Part shown: positions 29,080 through 38,882 of the stretch, piece after piece
Layout: each line of letters starts with the position of its first letter
Numbering within the stretch: the stretch's first letter is position 1
NCBI GenBank assembly: GCA_945787445.1
Contig: CALZHT010000005.1
Coordinates: 1 to 64,000, forward strand
Direction of reading: 5' to 3'
DNA: 64,000 bases
Origin: an uncultured Desulfobulbaceae bacterium
GTDB lineage: Bacteria > Desulfobacterota > Desulfobulbia > Desulfobulbales > CALZHT01
Program-made: the position numbers and the translations under genes
Notes under the pieces: generated by a model
Databases searched by the model: none
Told to the model about the DNA's origin: nothing
What the model saw: only the letters and a program-made list of their open reading frames with translations

Positions 29080-30531
29080 TTAAAAATCGGCCATTTCTTG
29101 TGCCATTTTCCGGTTGGTCCACCAGTTTAACACTGCAACTCCTGCAAAAGCACCGATAACCATACCTGTACCATAAACCCAGCCGTTGGGATCACCGCCG
29201 GCTGCCCGGATAAAAAATCCGCCGATGTTGCAGCCGAGCGAGGGTCGGGAACCGAAGCCCATTAACAGACCTCCTGTAAAGGCCCATACAACTAATTCCA
29301 ATGACGGTAGCTTGAACTTGTATTCATTCGACAAGCGGGCCATAACCATGGCGCCGAAGATAATACCAAGGGACATCCAGAGTGCCGGGTTACGCCACAA
29401 TTCCGGCAGACCGTTCACATAGCCGAAGAACATATTGTCATGCATGTTCCAGCCGAATTTTTCAAGGATCCAGGCACCTACTTGACCTTCCTGGCTGGTG
29501 ATATACCAGTAACCGGGATCAAAAACCGTACCTTTTAAACTGACATCAGCATTGAAACCCATTCTCTTGAGAAGATGTCCAAAGTTGGTAACGCCGAATT
29601 TATTCTGCATACCCTTCATGGCTAAGATATGAAGTCCGGCAGTAAGACCAACGAGAATACCCATCAAACTTGTCCTCTTTGATGCGGTGATCATATTCCA
29701 GACTCCGGCGATTTCGTCACCAAATCCGGTAGTTGGTTCTTTTCCTTCCTTTTTGAGGGCCTTTTTACGCTTTTTGATGAAGACCTTGCGCGGATAGAAA
29801 TAGTAAATGATGGCCATGATAATTATGGCAGGCAGAATAGAATTAATGAAGGAATTGCCAATAAAATAATGAATCGGCTCAGGACGGCCGCCTGAAATGA
29901 TCTTGGCAATGGTGAATTGCGGTTGGTTCCAGACATACCCTACCAGATAATTATCAAACCAGGAGTTGATTGGGATGTCGACCCCGCTGGCGTTTAAAAT
30001 GGCGGCCTTGGTCTGCAGGGCTTTCTCATGCCAAGATTGCGGCATTAAGTTGTTGAAAATTCCGCCGACATCGACAAAAATCGCCTGGCCAAGACAAAGG
30101 CCGAAGATTACGGCCAGCAGAGAGGTCATGTTGCCCTCGCCCACTTTATATAGGGAGCCTGAGGCACAACCGCCGGCAAAGACCATTCCGACACCGAATA
30201 CTGACCCTGATATAAGCATATGGATGCCAAATGGAGCAGCATGGAAGGTGCTCATTCTTGCGGTGTCGAGCGTTGCCTGAACAAGGCTGAAAAAAATCAA
30301 GGCAATGAGGATTCCCACCGCCATCCTGGGAACGCCCGCAGCAAATAAGTCCCTCGAGGCGGAAGCAAAACAGAACCTGCCATACTGCAGCATCATGCCA
30401 TAGGTAAAGCCAAACCAGATGTACACGATGAGGTAGGTGTAATAAACATCTACCGACCAATAAATCAAGCTTACAAGGATGAGGGCGCCGGTAATTATAT
30501 ACGCCCACATAGTGTTCCTTTTTTCCTCCAT
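29080..30531 (-). CDS. YeeE/YedE family transporter (full length)
   Basis: About 12 hydrophobic helices; VFAGGCASGSLYKVGEGN and GFGSRPSLGCNIGGFF motifs. Confidence 0.9.
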   Translation of the reverse strand: MEEKRNTMWAYIITGALILVSLIYWSVDVYYTYLIVYIWFGFTYGMMLQYGRFCFASASRDLFAAGVPRMAVGILIALIFFSLVQATLDTARMSTFHAAPFGIHMLISGSVFGVGMVFAGGCASGSLYKVGEGNMTSLLAVIFGLCLGQAIFVDVGGIFNNLMPQSWHEKALQTKAAILNASGVDIPINSWFDNYLVGYVWNQPQFTIAKIISGGRPEPIHYFIGNSFINSILPAIIIMAIIYYFYPRKVFIKKRKKALKKEGKEPTTGFGDEIAGVWNMITASKRTSLMGILVGLTAGLHILAMKGMQNKFGVTNFGHLLKRMGFNADVSLKGTVFDPGYWYITSQEGQVGAWILEKFGWNMHDNMFFGYVNGLPELWRNPALWMSLGIIFGAMVMARLSNEYKFKLPSLELVVWAFTGGLLMGFGSRPSLGCNIGGFFIRAAGGDPNGWVYGTGMVIGAFAGVAVLNWWTNRKMAQEMADF

Positions 30532-30653
30532 GCTCTTTCTACCTCCCTCAAAAAAATGACTCTTAAAAACCATGCAACATGTATTTTGGGCTCAGCAGCA
30601 AATGGCCCCTCTACTCAACCTTAAATTATGTCGCCCCCATGCTCCCCATTACA

Positions 30654-30687
30654 ATTTGTCAGAATTTTCATGTAATTTCTGACAAAT
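30654..30687. promoter_or_regulatory. Inverted repeat ATTTGTCAGAA-N12-TTCTGACAAAT upstream of yeeE
   Basis: Perfect 11-bp inverted repeat in the yeeE 5' region. Confidence 0.5.
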
Positions 30688-30875
30688 ATTTGTACCGGAC
30701 TGTAGTTAAGCAAAAAATGAACAACTATTCATTTGTAATTTTCGTTGTATAATTTGTCATATTCTAATTGTCAAGAAAAAATGTGTTGGCCTTTTCCCGG
30801 TCAAAAACCTCGTGAATCCCTTTATTTTAGAGGAAAATCTTGAATAGAAGCTCCTGATTTAAACATACTTTTTAA

Positions 30876-30890
30876 CACCACTTTGTGGTA
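30876..30890. promoter_or_regulatory. Candidate operator dyad CACCAC-TTT-GTGGTA
   Basis: Matches the TACCAC-N3-GTGGTA motif; 345 bp upstream of the yeeE start. Confidence 0.45.
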
Positions 30891-31009
30891 CTTGCAAGGA
30901 GTTGTTTTAAAACCGAAATGAGAGTTGTTCAAAAAACAGAAAAGAAGAATTTGCAAGACGGATGATCTTGCAGGAATGTCCTGTTAGCAAACCTCGGTAA
31001 TAAGAAACC

Positions 31010-32695
31010 TCAATAATAAATAGTTACTAAGGTTTTGTGCCTGAAGATCCCGGTGTTCCGGTCAAATACCTTTAAATGCTTATATTGAGAGGCTAATGCA
31101 AAGATACGGGCTGGCAGGGCTTGGTTTTCTTCAGAGGAGACCACCACCAAGGCGGATGAATCATTCACGGCATCTGTTGATGGGATGTAGAACTCTGGTA
31201 TTGGATATTCCCAGGTAAAGCGCAAGGAAGATTTTTCATATTTTGCAAAGTTTGGCGTTTCATCCTCGGTCTTAATATAAAGCAATTCCCTTTTCGTGTA
31301 GAGATCAAGGATAGGCAGCGAGGTATTGAGACTCAAGACAGGATTATGCTGCGGAAGAGGCGCAAGATAGGCATGGGTAATATTGAGGGAATCGAGGAAT
31401 ACACCGGCATCTTTGAGGTTTGTCGCACTCATACCCTGTAAAAATGGTAAAAAGCCAAAAAGGGCGATTACGATGGAGGTATTGACCGCACAGAATACAA
31501 CAATTTTTTGTACCTCTTTCCATTTGATCGCCTTGATCCCATAGGCTGCCATGAGGGCGACAAATGGAAAAAGGGGCAAGGTATAACGGATTCGTTTTAT
31601 TTGCATGAAAATGAGTAATAGAACGAGAAAGCTGATGATAATATAACGCAGGTCCTTTTTTATGATTGCCATGAACAGAGATGCAACAGCCGCGAAGGTG
31701 ATAAAAGGGTGGATCTGAAAAAGAAAGGTCGAGATATAGCTTTCGCCCCAACGTTTCAGCCCTGGCTTTTGATAATTAAGCAATAGGGCCATCTGTTGGG
31801 AAACCGTTTCATAATTGAAAAACAGAAAAATGGTAATAAAAGTAAGGGAAAGAGCGGCAATGACAGTGGTCCGTATGAACACAGGTTTTAAGGGATATCG
31901 TATACTATAGACAAAAAAGATTATGGGAATGAGAGTGAGAAACAACCAGGTAGAGTATTTCGTCACAAACACAAGGAAAAGGGAGAGGGAAGAAAGCAGT
32001 ATCCAGAGAGGTCCATTTCCCCTGAGGGCTTTGCAATACAAATAACAAGCCAGCATGAGAAAAAACATAGTCGGCACATCCGTAAGCATTAAGGGGACCT
32101 GGGTAAAAAGATAGGGGAAGGCGAGCAACAGTAGACCAGCGAAAAAACCCAGTTCCTCGTCCCAGAGGGTTTTGCCGAAAGAATATGTGAGTACCACCGT
32201 GCCGGAGAAAAAAATGGAGTTTACAATTTGAATGACAATGCGTTTTTCGCCAAAGAGTTTAAAGAATGTGCCGTAAAGGAACGGTATAAGAGGCATATCA
32301 GTCCAGGAAAATATTTCTCTGCCCCATTCCGCGGAAAAATGAGGAGCACCGAACAGTTTGAAAAATTTGGCTTGGCTGAAGTACCTCGATACGTCAACGA
32401 TGACTTCGGGTTCCTGCCAGAAAAGAGATGCCAGCAGAAAGGAGATGGAAAAAAGAACCAACGGTTTATTTTCATATAAGGAAAATCGAGCAAAAATATT
32501 GGCAAACAAAACGGCAATGAATAACAGGCCGATGAATTGCACATGGTCTGGATTGGCAAATACCCATTGCCAGCTGGTAAGTCTGTTATCGTCATGGGAC
32601 CGGGCAATGAGCAGGATAATTGGAATGATTAAGGCAAGGAGAGAGACTATCAGCGCGTATTCTGCTTTGTTACCTTGAGTATTTTCCTGCTTCAT
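31010..32695 (-). CDS. Glycosyltransferase family 39-like membrane protein
   Basis: Multi-TM; EKRIVIQIVNSIFFSGTVVLTYSFGKTLWDEELGFFAGLLLL; start trimmed to MKQENTQ. Confidence 0.85.
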   Translation of the reverse strand: MKQENTQGNKAEYALIVSLLALIIPIILLIARSHDDNRLTSWQWVFANPDHVQFIGLLFIAVLFANIFARFSLYENKPLVLFSISFLLASLFWQEPEVIVDVSRYFSQAKFFKLFGAPHFSAEWGREIFSWTDMPLIPFLYGTFFKLFGEKRIVIQIVNSIFFSGTVVLTYSFGKTLWDEELGFFAGLLLLAFPYLFTQVPLMLTDVPTMFFLMLACYLYCKALRGNGPLWILLSSLSLFLVFVTKYSTWLFLTLIPIIFFVYSIRYPLKPVFIRTTVIAALSLTFITIFLFFNYETVSQQMALLLNYQKPGLKRWGESYISTFLFQIHPFITFAAVASLFMAIIKKDLRYIIISFLVLLLIFMQIKRIRYTLPLFPFVALMAAYGIKAIKWKEVQKIVVFCAVNTSIVIALFGFLPFLQGMSATNLKDAGVFLDSLNITHAYLAPLPQHNPVLSLNTSLPILDLYTKRELLYIKTEDETPNFAKYEKSSLRFTWEYPIPEFYIPSTDAVNDSSALVVVSSEENQALPARIFALASQYKHLKVFDRNTGIFRHKTLVTIYY

Positions 32696-32980
32696 TTTTG
32701 TTTGGTATGGATGGAAAAAATTAATTCCGGAGTACTTTACATGATTATGAACCTGCACAAACTGTTCGATTATTATGTATTGGCGCCGGAAAATCAAACT
32801 ATCCTGGACATGAGGTAAAAAAAGTACTGATAAAAAAGACAGGAGAAGATATACATATTTTGCTTCAAGGAGTAAAGCAAAGCATTGATTGACAAACAGG
32901 CAATCACTGTATGATAGTATTTTTAGGAAACATCCCCAGGATTGGGATGAACACGAAAATTATTATTTGAATGTAATTAT

Positions 32981-34915
32981 ATGGTAACAGCTGTCTCGGG
33001 ATTCCAGCGCCATGTCTCCCTGTCAATGAATCTATTGTTGGCCCACGATGAAGTGGTCATCATTGTTGATGATGATGCCGCTGTCAGGGAGCCCTTATGT
33101 CTTTTCCTCCAGGAGCAAGGACTGGCGGTAATTGAGGCCGATAGTGCGGGAGAATTGATGCACATATTGCCCACCCGTAATGTTGCTTTGATTCTTCTGG
33201 ATATAGGTCTGCCGGATTCGGACGGTTTGTCCCTTCTTCCCACCATTGTTGAAAATTATCCCGACACAAGTATTGTCATGCTCACCGGGGTTGCTGATCT
33301 GCAGGTCGCTCTGGAGTGCATCCGGAAAGGGGCTGACGATTATTTAACCAAACCGGCCGAGTTTAATGAGATCCTTTTTGTAGTTCGAAAAACCCTTGAA
33401 AAAAGGCGCCTCATTTTTGAGAACCGGAAATACCAGGAAGACCTGGAAAAGGCCCATTTCCGGATCAACATGCTCCATCAGCTTTCGGTTAAAATGAATA
33501 CCGCCTATCTGAGCACCGTGGAGCTTGATGAGATACTTCGTGCGGTATTAGTAGGAATAACTGCTGCGGAAGGACTACGGTTCAACAGGGCTTTCTTGGC
33601 GATGTTTGATGATAAGAACACCTTCCTGAACGGGCGAATGGCAATCGGTCCTGATCAAAGGGCTGATGCGCAGCATATATGGAAAGAAATCAAAGAAAAG
33701 CGCCTTAATTTTTTTGACATTGTGCAAAATTTGAAGAAATCCATAAACGATGAGTACACTGAAATTAACAGGACCGTTAAAAGGCTCCACGTCGATGCTG
33801 CCGACACAAGCAGTATATTGATAAAATCCGCCCATGAACGCAGAAGTATCAAAGTTTTTAAGGAAAACGGCTCCGTACCCGTTCCGGTTGAGCGCAGAGT
33901 CAGGGATGCTCGCGAGGGGTATTCAACGCCGGATGTTCTTGAAAAAAGGACACACAAAGAAAAGGAAGCCCAAGAACCATTGCCCGTTCCCACTGATCTC
34001 ATTACTCTTCTCGGCGAAGAAAGCTTCGTGGTCGTACCGCTTTTTTCTCCCTCCAGGCCATTCGGAGTCATCATAGCGGATAATTTCGTCACCCATGAAC
34101 CGATTACCGATGGCCATTTAAGTGCTCTAGAGCTTTTCGCCAGTCAAGCAAGCTTAGCCATCGAGCATAGCCATCTTTATTCAGACATGCAGAAAAAAAT
34201 TGAAGAGCTTGAGAATCTTAACAATGAGTTGGATAAAAACAAAGATATGCTGGTGGAGGCTGAACGGTATGCCGCACTCGGTCATATGGCTGCTCAACTT
34301 GTCCATGCCATAAGAAATCCGGTTACTTCCATCGGCGGGGTAGCCAGAATCCTATCCAAAAAGAATTCTGATCCGGAATGGACCAAGTATTTACAAGTGA
34401 TGGGAAAGGAGACTGCTCGCTTGGAATCCATTTTGGAAGACCTTTTTGATTTTGTTACGGAAACGAAATTCAATAAGGAGCGGGCCAACATCCTACCACT
34501 TATTGAAAGAACGGTTATGCTTGTGCAAAACACCATGAACAAGCAGAGTATTGTCTGGGAATTTGACTTCCCAGAGCATGATCTCTTCTTGGAGGTCGAC
34601 CAGTATCTCTTTAGAAAAATGGTGCTTCACCTACTGAAGAACGCTATTGATGCCATGACAGACGGTGGAAAGCTGGCCATAATTGTCCGAGAAGAACCGG
34701 GAAAAGTCCATATTTCGCTCCTTGATACCGGACCGGGCATTACGGATGTTGATTTTGAAAAGGCAAAAACGCCTTTTTTTACTACAAAGATGTACGGCAC
34801 AGGAATGGGGCTCAGCATGGTCGAACGCGTGGTTGAAGGGCATCATGGACATTTTTTCCTCCGAAACAGAAAGAGCGGCGGTATGGAAGCAATAGTAACC
34901 CTGCCTGCTCAATAA
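32981..34915 (+). CDS. Hybrid sensor: N-terminal receiver, GAF, histidine kinase
   Basis: VIIVDDDAAVREPL...LLDIGLPDSDG...MLTG; H-box AAQLVHAIRNPVTSIGG; HATPase LLDTGPGITD, GTGMGLSMVERVVEGHHG. Confidence 0.92.
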   Translation: MVTAVSGFQRHVSLSMNLLLAHDEVVIIVDDDAAVREPLCLFLQEQGLAVIEADSAGELMHILPTRNVALILLDIGLPDSDGLSLLPTIVENYPDTSIVMLTGVADLQVALECIRKGADDYLTKPAEFNEILFVVRKTLEKRRLIFENRKYQEDLEKAHFRINMLHQLSVKMNTAYLSTVELDEILRAVLVGITAAEGLRFNRAFLAMFDDKNTFLNGRMAIGPDQRADAQHIWKEIKEKRLNFFDIVQNLKKSINDEYTEINRTVKRLHVDAADTSSILIKSAHERRSIKVFKENGSVPVPVERRVRDAREGYSTPDVLEKRTHKEKEAQEPLPVPTDLITLLGEESFVVVPLFSPSRPFGVIIADNFVTHEPITDGHLSALELFASQASLAIEHSHLYSDMQKKIEELENLNNELDKNKDMLVEAERYAALGHMAAQLVHAIRNPVTSIGGVARILSKKNSDPEWTKYLQVMGKETARLESILEDLFDFVTETKFNKERANILPLIERTVMLVQNTMNKQSIVWEFDFPEHDLFLEVDQYLFRKMVLHLLKNAIDAMTDGGKLAIIVREEPGKVHISLLDTGPGITDVDFEKAKTPFFTTKMYGTGMGLSMVERVVEGHHGHFFLRNRKSGGMEAIVTLPAQ

Positions 34916-35004
34916 TGGTATTTTCCAGGCCATTTTCTTGGTGTCGCCACCTTCTGGTATTTATTGCGCAAAGATTCGGGTTTTGAAACGCAAACACCTT
35001 CCCT

Positions 35005-36096
35005 ATGAAAATCGATAACCTGCCCACCGTATCAACCATTCGACATCGCAGTGGAACCGATGTGAAAATCACGGAGAGTTCTTCTGCCGACCTGGATAAG
35101 GCTTTACTAACGCAGGGCAGGTTACTGAAAGGAAAAATTCTCTCTATTGCGCAAAATGGCAGGATAACCCTTGAAATTGAAGGGAAAACTTTGTCAGCCA
35201 CAAGTCGGGTGCCATTGGAAAAAGGCAGTGAGGTGTGGTTAGAAGTTAGCCAGACAGGAAAAGAACCTCAGCTTATTCTGGCATCAAAAAAAGGAGCCGT
35301 TGTTGATTTGTTGCGGGCCATGGCTGATAACCAGGCAATTGATCGGGCCGTTAAAATACTGCTTGGATTTTTTCCTGCGTCTGCTGAGCAGTTGCCACCG
35401 GATGTTGCCGACAAATTTACCCAGTTGCTTAGGTTTTTCATGAAGAATGCCGTAGCTGATGATGCTGATGTGGTAAAAATAATTAAGACCTCGGCGTGGG
35501 TCACCAGCGGCCAGAAATTTCAGGGAAAAATCCTTGTTTCCTTTGATCCGACCCAGCAATTAAATGACCTGCTCGCCAACATGGGGATTGCTGGTCCTGG
35601 CTTCCACGATAAAAATGATTCCGTTGCCCTGGAAAAATTAATCAATCTCTTGGAAAGCCTTGGCCAATTCAACAGCCAACCAGAAGCGCAAAAAAAAGTT
35701 CTGACCTTTCTTTTTCCCTGTTTTTTTGCTTCCGGAGATGGTTGGGGCGTTTGGATGTTTGACTCGCAAAAACAGCAGAAAGATGATGAGGCGGCCGGCA
35801 AGGATTATTTTGTTCTGACATTTTTTTTAAGTATGAGCCGGCTTGGTGATATGAATTGTAATATAAGGGTCCGGGATAAATCATTGCAGGGTGAATTTTT
35901 CCTTGAGCAGCAAGATGCTGTCGATCATATGAAAAAACATCTTGATGAACTCTCTACCCTGCTTGGCAGTTTAGGATTTTCTCCGGTGAATTTTACATGT
36001 ACAGCCAGGAGAGCCAATGCCCTCCAAGAGGTAAGGGATACGCTTATTGAAAAGGTCCGGATGGATTCTTTTGCCCTTATTGATCTAACCGCTTGA
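35005..36096 (+). CDS. Hypothetical protein, FliK (hook-length control)-like
   Basis: LLKGKILSIAQNGRITLEIEGKTLSATSRVPLEKGSEVWLEV and C-terminal FFLEQQDAVDHMKKHLDELSTLLGSLGFSPVNFTC pattern. Confidence 0.55.
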   Translation: MKIDNLPTVSTIRHRSGTDVKITESSSADLDKALLTQGRLLKGKILSIAQNGRITLEIEGKTLSATSRVPLEKGSEVWLEVSQTGKEPQLILASKKGAVVDLLRAMADNQAIDRAVKILLGFFPASAEQLPPDVADKFTQLLRFFMKNAVADDADVVKIIKTSAWVTSGQKFQGKILVSFDPTQQLNDLLANMGIAGPGFHDKNDSVALEKLINLLESLGQFNSQPEAQKKVLTFLFPCFFASGDGWGVWMFDSQKQQKDDEAAGKDYFVLTFFLSMSRLGDMNCNIRVRDKSLQGEFFLEQQDAVDHMKKHLDELSTLLGSLGFSPVNFTCTARRANALQEVRDTLIEKVRMDSFALIDLTA

Positions 36097-36100
36097 TGCG

Positions 36101-36127
36101 CAAATCGTATTTTTTCGATTTCATCAA
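36101..36127. repeat. Partial family A-like terminal hairpin
   Basis: caaatcgtattttttcgatttcatcaa resembles the 3' hairpin of family A copies. Confidence 0.5.
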
Positions 36128-37564
36128 TTAATGCTTCTCTCCTTCCAATGGGGACCGCATATCGGATTTTCCTTTCCGCATGAAGGAAATGATTGCCCCG
36201 ACAACTCCTACGCCCGCTGCAAAGATAAAAGCATTTTTTAAGGCTGTCATAAAGGGTCCTATGTGAGCCGGAGTGAATTCCTTCATGTCCAATCCGTTGG
36301 TTAACTTGTTAAAATATAGAGAAAAGATAAGGCTTGACATGGCCACGCCAACCATCATCCCCAAGTTGCGGGCCGTGGCAAGCATTGCCGCTGAAATGCC
36401 ATTGTGCTTTTTTTTAACATGCGAAAGAACAGAGGCGCTATTTGGAGAAAGAAAAAGGGCCTGGCCGCAGCCAGTTAGAGCAAGCCGCCATGATATATCA
36501 AAAGGCCTTGAAGTTGCCGAAATCCCGGAGAGAAACCACAATCCTCCAGCAGTAAGGAGAAGACCTGTTGTGGTGAGCAGTTTAGCACCGACCTGATCAT
36601 AGAGCCAGCCTGCCAGAGGAGCAACAACCATTACCGAAACAGGTATGGCCATCATTACCAGTCCGATCCCGGCGGCATTCAGGTTAAGTACACGATCGAG
36701 ATAGAAGGGAGTAAGCATAACAGCAGTGAATAAAACTGAAAATGAAAGCATGGCAGAGAGGATTCCGACGCTGAAGAAACGCTGCTTGAAAAAGTTGAGC
36801 GGCAGTAATGGCTGCGGTGCTTTGTTTTCAAGCAGGATAAAAATAATCATGCAAACGAAGAAGGCAATGATCATTATGGCAATAGTATATATTGACCAGA
36901 CGGGCGAAGTAGCATGGCTTATGGCCAGAGAGGCAAGGGTGAGGGAAACCGCCCAAAATCCGGCTCCAAACCAGTCAAAGCCTCTGAGGGGAGATGGTGT
37001 TTGCGGCGCGTAAAGAATGAATCTGGCAAGGAGTGAAAACAAAAGGCCAATTGGTACGGTAATGAAAAATATGGCACGCCATGAATAAAAGTGGATCAAA
37101 AACCCTCCCACTGAGGGACCGGTCATCAAGCCCAGGGAAACAGCAACGCCGATGAGCCCGAGACTACGACCGAGTTGATAGGGGGGGAAGGTTTCTTTTA
37201 TAATTGCAGGACCGGTGGACATCATCATGGCGGCGCCTATGGCCTGCGTGAAGCGGGAAGTGATGAGCCAGGAAAGGCTTGGTGCATAGGCACAGGCAAG
37301 AGACCCGAAAGCAAAGGCCAATAAACCAAGGGAATATATCTTGCGCCGGCCGATCTTATCGGAAAGGTTGCCCCAGAATAACAGCGTTGCTGTGATGGTC
37401 AGCAGGTACACCAAGACAACCCATTCGGTTCTGTTCAAAGGGCTCTGAAAATCATCCATAATGGAGGGTAACGCTACATTGACCATGCTGCTGTCCAATG
37501 TGGACATGAATACACCCACTGCCACCACCATGAAACTCAGCCATTTATTATTGGAACGTGACAA
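36128..37564 (-). CDS. MFS transporter, DHA2 (EmrB/QacA) type
   Basis: MSTLDSSMVNVALPSI motif, 14-TM layout. Confidence 0.93.
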   Translation of the reverse strand: MSRSNNKWLSFMVVAVGVFMSTLDSSMVNVALPSIMDDFQSPLNRTEWVVLVYLLTITATLLFWGNLSDKIGRRKIYSLGLLAFAFGSLACAYAPSLSWLITSRFTQAIGAAMMMSTGPAIIKETFPPYQLGRSLGLIGVAVSLGLMTGPSVGGFLIHFYSWRAIFFITVPIGLLFSLLARFILYAPQTPSPLRGFDWFGAGFWAVSLTLASLAISHATSPVWSIYTIAIMIIAFFVCMIIFILLENKAPQPLLPLNFFKQRFFSVGILSAMLSFSVLFTAVMLTPFYLDRVLNLNAAGIGLVMMAIPVSVMVVAPLAGWLYDQVGAKLLTTTGLLLTAGGLWFLSGISATSRPFDISWRLALTGCGQALFLSPNSASVLSHVKKKHNGISAAMLATARNLGMMVGVAMSSLIFSLYFNKLTNGLDMKEFTPAHIGPFMTALKNAFIFAAGVGVVGAIISFMRKGKSDMRSPLEGEKH

Positions 37565-37688
37565 GGCCTGATCCTAAAAAAAAATTCATGGTTTCGCAAA
37601 AAATCGGCGCTAAAGTATCGCTCCCACCTTTTTTCATGGGAGAAACAGTAAATACGGCCATCGAATGCTTATTACGAAACCGAAAGGG

Positions 37689-37792
37689 TGATGATCCTGC
37701 AAAAAGTCGGAAAAGCGGTTAACGTGCCATGTAATTTCAACTAGTTACAACGTAATACATCGATAAAATCGTATTTTTTACGATTTTATCAA
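37689..37792 (+). repeat. Interspersed repeat family A, copy 2
   Basis: Near identical to 18311-18413. Confidence 0.88.
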
Positions 37793-37870
37793 AGTTTGGG
37801 AAAGAGGGATTTTTTATAGGAGGTATACCCGAAAAAGGCTTTTCGGTGAAGTTTTTTATCTGATAGCGGC

Positions 37871-38101
37871 TAGCCCGCATTTCTCACCAGCATCTGCTGC
37901 AACGCCGCAATGACACATGTCTACTGCGTTGCGTGCTGCGAAGCAAATACTTGGGGTGCTCGATTTAGGTGCTCAACATACTTCAAGTATGCCTGCGCAC
38001 CTAAATCTTCGCGCGCCTTGTATCCATATCCCCTTGCACCCCAAGGGCATTTGCTTTGCGGCACACCGTTTCGCGACGATACTCGTGAGAAATGCGGGCG
38101 A
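37871..38101. repeat. Palindromic interspersed repeat family B, copy 2
   Basis: TAGCCCGCATTTCTCAC...GTGAGAAATGCGGGCGA with nested internal inverted repeats (GATTTAGGTGC/GCACCTAAATC; GCAAATACTTGGGGTGC/GCACCCCAAGGGCATTTGC). Confidence 0.88.
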
Positions 38102-38765
38102 GGGCTTCTCTTGCAAGATCATCCACGGTTTTCGTGACTATTGTACCATCAAGATAAAAACTGACTTGGGCCTTGTTCCCAATCAGAAGTTCGATTGAGG
38201 AGACAGCTTCCCGTGCTTGCAGTATCCCCAAAGACCATGCCGCAAGCCCCTTGATAACAGGGTCCTGGGATTCCATATAGGGCATGAGATATCGCACTGT
38301 ATTCTTTTTTAGGAGAAGATCCGGCTGGACTTGGGCAAGCCTGCCTATTCCCCACATCAGGCCGCGTTGGAGAGGCTCATATTCAAGATAACAGCCGTCT
38401 TCCCGCATATAGGCTACAAGCATATGTCCATATTCTGCTGCCAGGGTTTCATGGCACACCATAATCTCGGCAAGCGCTTCAGGAGCGCCCCAGCCGATGC
38501 CGCCGGATTCGTCGTTCAAGCTCCAGATAAGACGGCGCATGACGATTCGGGCGGATTCCATATTCGCATCAGCGAGCCTTGCCACCGTTTTTCCCATGCC
38601 GACAATTGCGTGCCATTTGACTTTTTCATTGCCGCTGCAGAGGCCTGAGAAAAGCGGGTTGAGAAGCTTTGATGGTGTGTGGTTTTCCAGTTCTATTACG
38701 ATGCTCTCGAGGTTTTCTTTTGTGAGCAGAGTAACAATTGTGTGTTTGAATGCTCTTGTGCTCAT
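38001..38765 (-). CDS. HEAT-repeat-like protein (possibly DVU0298 family); C-terminus inside repeat B
   Basis: Helical repeat sequence; last about 33 aa (ARISHEYRRETVCRKANALGVQGDMDTRRAKI) encoded by the repeat element. Confidence 0.75.
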   Translation of the reverse strand: MSTRAFKHTIVTLLTKENLESIVIELENHTPSKLLNPLFSGLCSGNEKVKWHAIVGMGKTVARLADANMESARIVMRRLIWSLNDESGGIGWGAPEALAEIMVCHETLAAEYGHMLVAYMREDGCYLEYEPLQRGLMWGIGRLAQVQPDLLLKKNTVRYLMPYMESQDPVIKGLAAWSLGILQAREAVSSIELLIGNKAQVSFYLDGTIVTKTVDDLAREALARISHEYRRETVCRKANALGVQGDMDTRRAKI

Positions 38766-38882
38766 TGTTGCCCTGTGAATGTAGCGGAATCACTCGAAAA
38801 GAAAGAAGGATTAGATAGTGTCGGCTAGATTTAATAACAATATTACGTTTATAATGGTGAAATACCGGTAATGCACCCACCA

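Noticed and set aside
37917-38198. 93-aa and 75-aa plus-strand ORFs
   Set aside because: Translation of repeat family B copy 2; not independent genes
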